In this document: positions 50,303-55,013 of the stretch, piece after piece
Numbering within the stretch: position 1 is the stretch's first letter
Layout: each line of letters opens with the position of its first letter
From: an uncultured Bacilli bacterium
Lineage (GTDB): Bacteria > Bacillota_I > Bacilli_A > RF39 > UBA660
Direction: 5' to 3'
Assembly: GCA_910584305.1 (NCBI GenBank)
Contig: CAJTZW010000009.1
Coordinates: 1-55,013 of the forward strand
Length of the DNA stretch: 55,013 bases
The notes under the pieces: generated by a model
What the model was told of the DNA's origin: nothing
Seen by the model: the letters and a program-made list of their open reading frames with translations, nothing else
Database searches by the model: none
Program-made: the position numbers and the translations under genes

Positions 50303-53300
50303 ATGAGAGTATCAATGATTCAGGAGAAAAAAATTAAGGATATAATATTACCTAATAATGTAGAGGGTAGTTATTGGCTTTCTGATAATGATTCTAATGG
50401 GATTAAGAAGAATTTAATTTCGATTGAGGCTGATAATGGTAAATGGAAACTAGTTAGTAATAAAGAGGTTTATTATATTGAGCAGGGGTTAATGAAGCCA
50501 TTTGTTTATTTACAACCAGGTGGATTTTATTATATTCGTAATGACTTAGAGGATAGGAATGTTTTAATTTATTGTTCTAGTGTTCTTACAGAATATAATT
50601 ATTATGATGTTAACAGTGCTTTAATGAGTGGTATTGTTGTAGGGCATGGGACAAGTAGTTTAGTGGATTATCCATTTATGGAGAGTTCTACAGTTGTTAT
50701 TAAGAAAGAGAATAATCAGTTATATTTATATGATTATGGTTTTAAGTATGGTGTATATGTAAATAATGTTCGTATTCCAAATCGTAAGGAGATTAAGCTA
50801 GGAGATATTATCTTTCTTTTGGGTTTGAAGATTATTTTTGTAGCGCGTGATAATACGTATTATATGTGCGTGAATAAGATTCATAATGTGACTGTGAATT
50901 TAATGGCTACTGGATTTATGGCTCCTTTGAATACTTCATTTCATGAATCAGAGGAAGAGCTTGTGTTTCCTATTTATGAGGAGAGTGAATATTTTCATAA
51001 AACACCTCGTTTTGTTTCAACTGTAAAACCTCTTATGTTACAAGTAGATCCACCCCCTGCGAAAATTGAGAATCAGGAAAATTCGCTTCTTTTAACAATT
51101 GGGCCTATGCTTACGATGTCAATGACTTCTATGGTAACTGGATATATGGCTATTAGTAATGTTACGAGTGGAAGTTCTACTTGGAAACAGGCTATCCCAT
51201 CTCTTGTTATTTGTGGTGCCATGATGGCCAGTGTACTTATATGGCCTATGTTTAGTCGTTGGTATGAAAAGAAAACTCGTAAAAAGAATGAGGCGATGCG
51301 TCAAAAGAAATATAGTGATTATATTGAGAGTAAGCGTGTAGCAATCGTTAATGCGAAAACAGAGCAGTCTCAGATTTTACTCAACAGTTATCCTTCTTTG
51401 AAAGATTCTGTGGATACTATACTAAATAGATATACGACATTATGGCAAAGAAGGATTGAAGATGAGGATTATCTATGTGTGAATTTAGGTAGTGGGTCTT
51501 ATCCAATGCAGATTGAGATTAAGTATCCAGAGGATCATTTTTCTATGGTGGAAGATAATTTAAAGGATATGGTCTCTACTCTTGGTAGTGAGCCAAAGTT
51601 ATTATCAAATGTTCCAGTTGTATTTTCATTTATGAATTATCATATTAGTAGTTTGATTGGGCATGGTGAGGTAGTTAGTGAGTATATGCGTAGATTGCTC
51701 ATTCAGATTGTTGCTTTTCATAGTTATGATGATTTGAAAATTGTTGTGCTTACAGATGAAGAGAATGAATATAATTGGAAGTTTTTGAAGGATATGCCAC
51801 ATTGTTTTTCTGATGATAAGAGTATTCGCTTTTTTGCAACCAATAATGATGAGTATAAAGAGGTATGTTATTATCTAGATACAATTTTTGATTTGCGTAA
51901 GGAGCATTTGGGAACACAAGAACCGAAAGCAGAAGATTTTGATAAAACGTATTTAATTATTACGGATAATTTTAAAAAAGTTAGAGATTATGAAATTATT
52001 GATGAGATATTATCAAATAAAAAAAGTTATGGCTTTAGCTTATTTATTTTAGATGAGAAGATTACCAATTTACCCGATCAATGTAATTCATTTATTCAAA
52101 TTGAGGGAGATAAAGGAGAATTTCATAGTGATCTTAGCAGTACAGAAACAACGAAATTTTCAATTGATTTTGTAACACCAGTTGATTATGAGTTGTGTAC
52201 TACAAAACTTGCGAATGTTCCAATTGAAATTAATAATAATGAAGAGGGACAACTTCCTAGTAAGATTGGTTTCTTGGAAATGTATGATGTTGGGAAAATT
52301 GAACAATTGAATGTCTTATCTAGATGGCAGCAAAGCAATCCTATGCTCAATTTGCAAGTTCCGGTTGGAATTGGAAAAAATGGTGAAAAGGTAAGTATTG
52401 ATCTTCATGAGAAGTATCATGGGCCGCATGGTTTGGTTGCAGGTATGACAGGTAGTGGTAAATCGGAATTTATTATTACATATATACTTTCTATGGCTAT
52501 TAATTATCATCCATATGAGGTTCAGTTTATTTTGATTGATTATAAAGGTGGAGGGCTTGCTGGTGCTTTTGAAAATCAAAGTATAGGCCTTAAACTACCT
52601 CATTTGGTGGGAACGATTACCAATTTGGATGCGAATGAAATTAACAGAAGTCTTGCTTCAATTGAATCAGAGCTTAAAAGAAGGCAAGCATTATTTAATA
52701 AGGCTCGTGAAGTTTCTGGTGAGAGTACAATAGATATTTATAAGTATCAAAAAATGTATCGTGATGGATTAATAGAGGAGCCAGTATCCCATTTGTTCAT
52801 TATTAGTGATGAGTTTGCTGAACTTAAGAATCAGCAGCCTGAGTTTATGGATCAGTTAATTAGTACAGCTCGTATTGGACGTAGTTTGGGGGTGCATTTA
52901 ATTCTTGCTACGCAAAAACCTAGTGGTGTTGTGGATCCACAGATTTGGAGTAATACTAGGTTTAGGGTTTGTATGAGGGTGCAAGATAAATCAGATTCAA
53001 ATGAGGTTATTAAGTGTCCTGATGCTGCTTATTTAAAACAGACTGGTCGATTTTATTTTCAAGTTGGATATAATGAAGTATTTGTGTTAGCGCAAGCAGC
53101 GTGGGCAGGTGGTAAATATATTCCCGCAGAAAGAGTAAATAAGACCATTGATACCTCTTTAGAGTTTATTGATAATATTGGGTATCCTGTGAAAAGGGTA
53201 GAGACAAGAGAGAAAAAAGAAGTGAGTACTACTGCACAAGGTGAAGAACTTCTAAATATTGTGAAGTATTTAAGTGGGATTGCGATAGAACAAAACATTC

Positions 53301-54919
53301 ATTGTAGGCCATTATGGTTAGAAAAGATATCAGAGGATATTCGTATTGAAAATTTAGCGCAAAAGTATCAATATACGAAGGAGGCTTTTGTAGTTAATCC
53401 AATCATAGGAGAGTATGATATTCCAAGTAATCAGGAACAAAGGATTTTAACACTTCCTCTTTCTAAGGAAGGGAGTGCGACAGTATTTGGAGCGAGTGGT
53501 AGTGGAAAAGAGAATTTTGTTACAACGATGATTTATTCTTCTATGTTATATTATAAACCAGAGGAATTGAATTATTATATTATTGATTTTGGTTCTGGGG
53601 CTTTAAAGATGTTTAAAGATTGTCCATTGGTTGGGGATATTTTAACTGTGGATGATGAGGAGAAGATTAATAATTTATATAAAATGCTTACTGTTACTAT
53701 TAATGAGCGTAAAGAGTTATTCTCTGAATATAATGGAGATTATGTTACATATTGCAAAAATAGTGGAAAAACGGTGCCAAACATTGTAGTCATTATTAAT
53801 AATTATGAATCTTATCAGGAGACATATGGTGATTTAGATGATACATTAATTGTTTTATCTAGAGATTGTATACGTTATGGTGTTTACTTTGTAATTAATG
53901 TTAATACACCAAACGGAATGCGTTTTAAATTACGCCAAAATTTTGCGCAAACTTTTGTATTACAGCAAAATAGTGAAGATGATTATGTAACTATTTTAGG
54001 GAGTGTGCATAAAACATATCCTGCAAAATTGTTTGGTCGTGGAATTATCAAAACAGATGATGTATATGAATTTCAAACTGCTATGGTAACAGAGAAGGAT
54101 CATATTACACAATTTATTAAGGATGCATGTATTAAGTATAATAGTAAGTGTGAGATAAAGGCAAATCCAATTCCAACACTTCCTAATGTGGTAAGCTATA
54201 AAGACATAGCATCTTCTTTTGGAAAAGTAGATGGATTAATTATAGGAATTGATAAAATGGAGTTAGATGTTGTAACTTTTGATTTCAATAAAAATTTTGC
54301 TACGATTGTTTCATCCCTTGATATCGAAAGTTCTCAAAATTTTATTAATCCACTGATTAATCAGACGATTGCTTTAAATCGAAGTTCACTAGTTGTAATC
54401 AATGCCGAGGATTATTATATTGATGATAAGTATAAAGGTAAATATAACTATGTTGATCAGGATTTTAATGATATATTTGATAGCTTGAGTAATTTTGCTA
54501 AGGAACAACATTCTTTATATGTTCAAAGTAATTATGATAAAAAGATATTTGAGGGAAAACGACCTATTACATGTTTCATTATAGGAATCGATTCTTTTAA
54601 GAATAAATTGTCTGACGAAAATAAATTAAGATTTGGAGATTTATTTACAAATTTAAAAGATTTAGGAATAGCTCAATTTATTATTGTTGACAGTATTGAT
54701 CGAATTAAGAATAATGAATTTGATACATGGTATAAAAGTTGTATTAATAATACAATGGGAATTTGGATTGGAAATGGTATTAATGATCAATTTAGTTTGA
54801 AGATAAGTCAAAAAATAGAAGAAATGCGTGAAGAGGTGCCTGATGGTTTCTGCTTCGTAATTAGCAGAGGAAAACCGATATATGTTAAGTATGTAGAGAA
54901 ATTTGAGTTAAAAATATAG
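50303..54919 (+). CDS. essC: EssC-type T7SS membrane ATPase
   Basis: The 1538-aa motor has an N-terminal FHA-like region (SSTVVIKKENNQLYLYDYGFKYGVYVNN, about 130-180) and two transmembrane helices (near 255-320: LLTIGPMLTMSMTSMVTGYM and AIPSLVICGAMMASVLIWP). The first FtsK/SpoIIIE ATPase has Walker A GMTGSGKS (Lys720), FILIDYKGGG, and Walker B HLFIISDEFAEL (Asp836-Glu837). The second has GASGSGKE (Lys1069), where Glu replaces the usual Ser/Thr, and no acidic Walker B pair in VIINNYES. A third, degenerate domain ends the protein. It powers and gates export of WXG100 and effector proteins. The membrane partners EssA, EssB and EsaA are not in the window. AAAGGGGTGA precedes ATG. Confidence 0.95.
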   Translation: MRVSMIQEKKIKDIILPNNVEGSYWLSDNDSNGIKKNLISIEADNGKWKLVSNKEVYYIEQGLMKPFVYLQPGGFYYIRNDLEDRNVLIYCSSVLTEYNYYDVNSALMSGIVVGHGTSSLVDYPFMESSTVVIKKENNQLYLYDYGFKYGVYVNNVRIPNRKEIKLGDIIFLLGLKIIFVARDNTYYMCVNKIHNVTVNLMATGFMAPLNTSFHESEEELVFPIYEESEYFHKTPRFVSTVKPLMLQVDPPPAKIENQENSLLLTIGPMLTMSMTSMVTGYMAISNVTSGSSTWKQAIPSLVICGAMMASVLIWPMFSRWYEKKTRKKNEAMRQKKYSDYIESKRVAIVNAKTEQSQILLNSYPSLKDSVDTILNRYTTLWQRRIEDEDYLCVNLGSGSYPMQIEIKYPEDHFSMVEDNLKDMVSTLGSEPKLLSNVPVVFSFMNYHISSLIGHGEVVSEYMRRLLIQIVAFHSYDDLKIVVLTDEENEYNWKFLKDMPHCFSDDKSIRFFATNNDEYKEVCYYLDTIFDLRKEHLGTQEPKAEDFDKTYLIITDNFKKVRDYEIIDEILSNKKSYGFSLFILDEKITNLPDQCNSFIQIEGDKGEFHSDLSSTETTKFSIDFVTPVDYELCTTKLANVPIEINNNEEGQLPSKIGFLEMYDVGKIEQLNVLSRWQQSNPMLNLQVPVGIGKNGEKVSIDLHEKYHGPHGLVAGMTGSGKSEFIITYILSMAINYHPYEVQFILIDYKGGGLAGAFENQSIGLKLPHLVGTITNLDANEINRSLASIESELKRRQALFNKAREVSGESTIDIYKYQKMYRDGLIEEPVSHLFIISDEFAELKNQQPEFMDQLISTARIGRSLGVHLILATQKPSGVVDPQIWSNTRFRVCMRVQDKSDSNEVIKCPDAAYLKQTGRFYFQVGYNEVFVLAQAAWAGGKYIPAERVNKTIDTSLEFIDNIGYPVKRVETREKKEVSTTAQGEELLNIVKYLSGIAIEQNIHCRPLWLEKISEDIRIENLAQKYQYTKEAFVVNPIIGEYDIPSNQEQRILTLPLSKEGSATVFGASGSGKENFVTTMIYSSMLYYKPEELNYYIIDFGSGALKMFKDCPLVGDILTVDDEEKINNLYKMLTVTINERKELFSEYNGDYVTYCKNSGKTVPNIVVIINNYESYQETYGDLDDTLIVLSRDCIRYGVYFVINVNTPNGMRFKLRQNFAQTFVLQQNSEDDYVTILGSVHKTYPAKLFGRGIIKTDDVYEFQTAMVTEKDHITQFIKDACIKYNSKCEIKANPIPTLPNVVSYKDIASSFGKVDGLIIGIDKMELDVVTFDFNKNFATIVSSLDIESSQNFINPLINQTIALNRSSLVVINAEDYYIDDKYKGKYNYVDQDFNDIFDSLSNFAKEQHSLYVQSNYDKKIFEGKRPITCFIIGIDSFKNKLSDENKLRFGDLFTNLKDLGIAQFIIVDSIDRIKNNEFDTWYKSCINNTMGIWIGNGINDQFSLKISQKIEEMREEVPDGFCFVISRGKPIYVKYVEKFELKI

Positions 54920-54958
54920 AAAATATTGATTTAATAAATTTATATATTTGACTTTAGG

Positions 54959-55011
54959 AAAATACAGATTTAAAATTTCTGTTAAGAGAATTTTAAAAAT
55001 CTGTATTTTTT
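54959..55011 (+). terminator. Terminator of the T7SS locus
   Basis: AAAATACAGATTT pairs with AAATCTGTATTTT, extended by TAAAATT/AATTTTA, and ends in T residues. The strong stop after essC suggests no further T7SS gene is co-transcribed on this side. Confidence 0.85.
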
Positions 55012-55013
55012 AG

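Overview
The window is a low-GC (roughly 30% by eye) Firmicutes chromosome using the standard code: TGA is a true stop, for example at the ends of the nitroreductase and SUKH-like genes. Spo0A, a T-box in front of pheST, the LysM and Esx proteins and a tmRNA tag ending in VAFA (a mollicute-like ending) suggest an uncultured, probably gut-associated member of the Bacilli close to the Mollicutes/Erysipelotrichia side. That placement is inference. Many genes use the start context AGGTGAT-3 nt-ATG.

1-16.3 kb is housekeeping: clpP (minus strand); a TGS/uridine-kinase-like nucleoside kinase; a glycolytic run gap / pilin-like / pgk / flippase-like / GT4 glycosyltransferase / tpiA; spo0A with a Spo0A box and a palindromic promoter; a multi-hairpin intergenic stretch; a U32 peptidase-like protein; rnr; a J-domain protein; smpB.

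17.2-24.4 kb is an ssrA-associated accessory zone. tmRNA is followed by a GNAT gene, an HAD gene bracketed by 21-bp direct repeats, a hypothetical gene, an ABCG-type transporter broken by one in-frame TAA, and a minus-strand protein with ten treble-clef zinc modules around a PD-(D/E)XK-like nuclease core. 24.6-33.8 kb returns to more ordinary genes: an AraC regulator, a nitroreductase, a transglutaminase-like protein, an LppM-like lipoprotein, a YibE/F pair, and T-box-controlled pheST.

33.9-39.4 kb is a second accessory zone behind a tRNA cluster (Thr-CGT, Leu-GAG, Thr-GGT). The 3' end and terminator of the last tRNA recur three more times, degraded, each copy closing a small gene cassette: a transglutaminase-like protein, a KilA-N pseudogene, a transglutaminase paralogue, and a SUKH/MazG-like pair. 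A candidate type I toxin-antitoxin pair sits between the tRNAs and the first cassette. Three genes here carry single lesions (an in-frame TAA, a +1 insertion, a T8 slip).

39.7-42.3 kb holds an ATP-grasp protein, a TnpB fragment, and a CarD-like protein paired with a stand-alone RNAP alpha-CTD-like protein. 42.3-54.9 kb is a type VIIb secretion locus: EsaB/YukD, four WXG100 proteins, a WXG-LysM protein, DUF4176, a 1553-aa substrate candidate with HExxH and transglutaminase-like (Cys-His-Asp) motifs, a helical partner protein, and EssC. Its candidate promoter has a perfect -35 (TTGACA) and a good -10 separated by a spacer containing 11 consecutive G residues, which looks like a slipped-strand ON/OFF switch. 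Just upstream lies a Spo0A box sharing a 14-nt core with the one before spo0A. The most interesting proposal for the window is therefore a phase-variable, possibly sporulation-linked T7SS that exports a two-enzyme effector.
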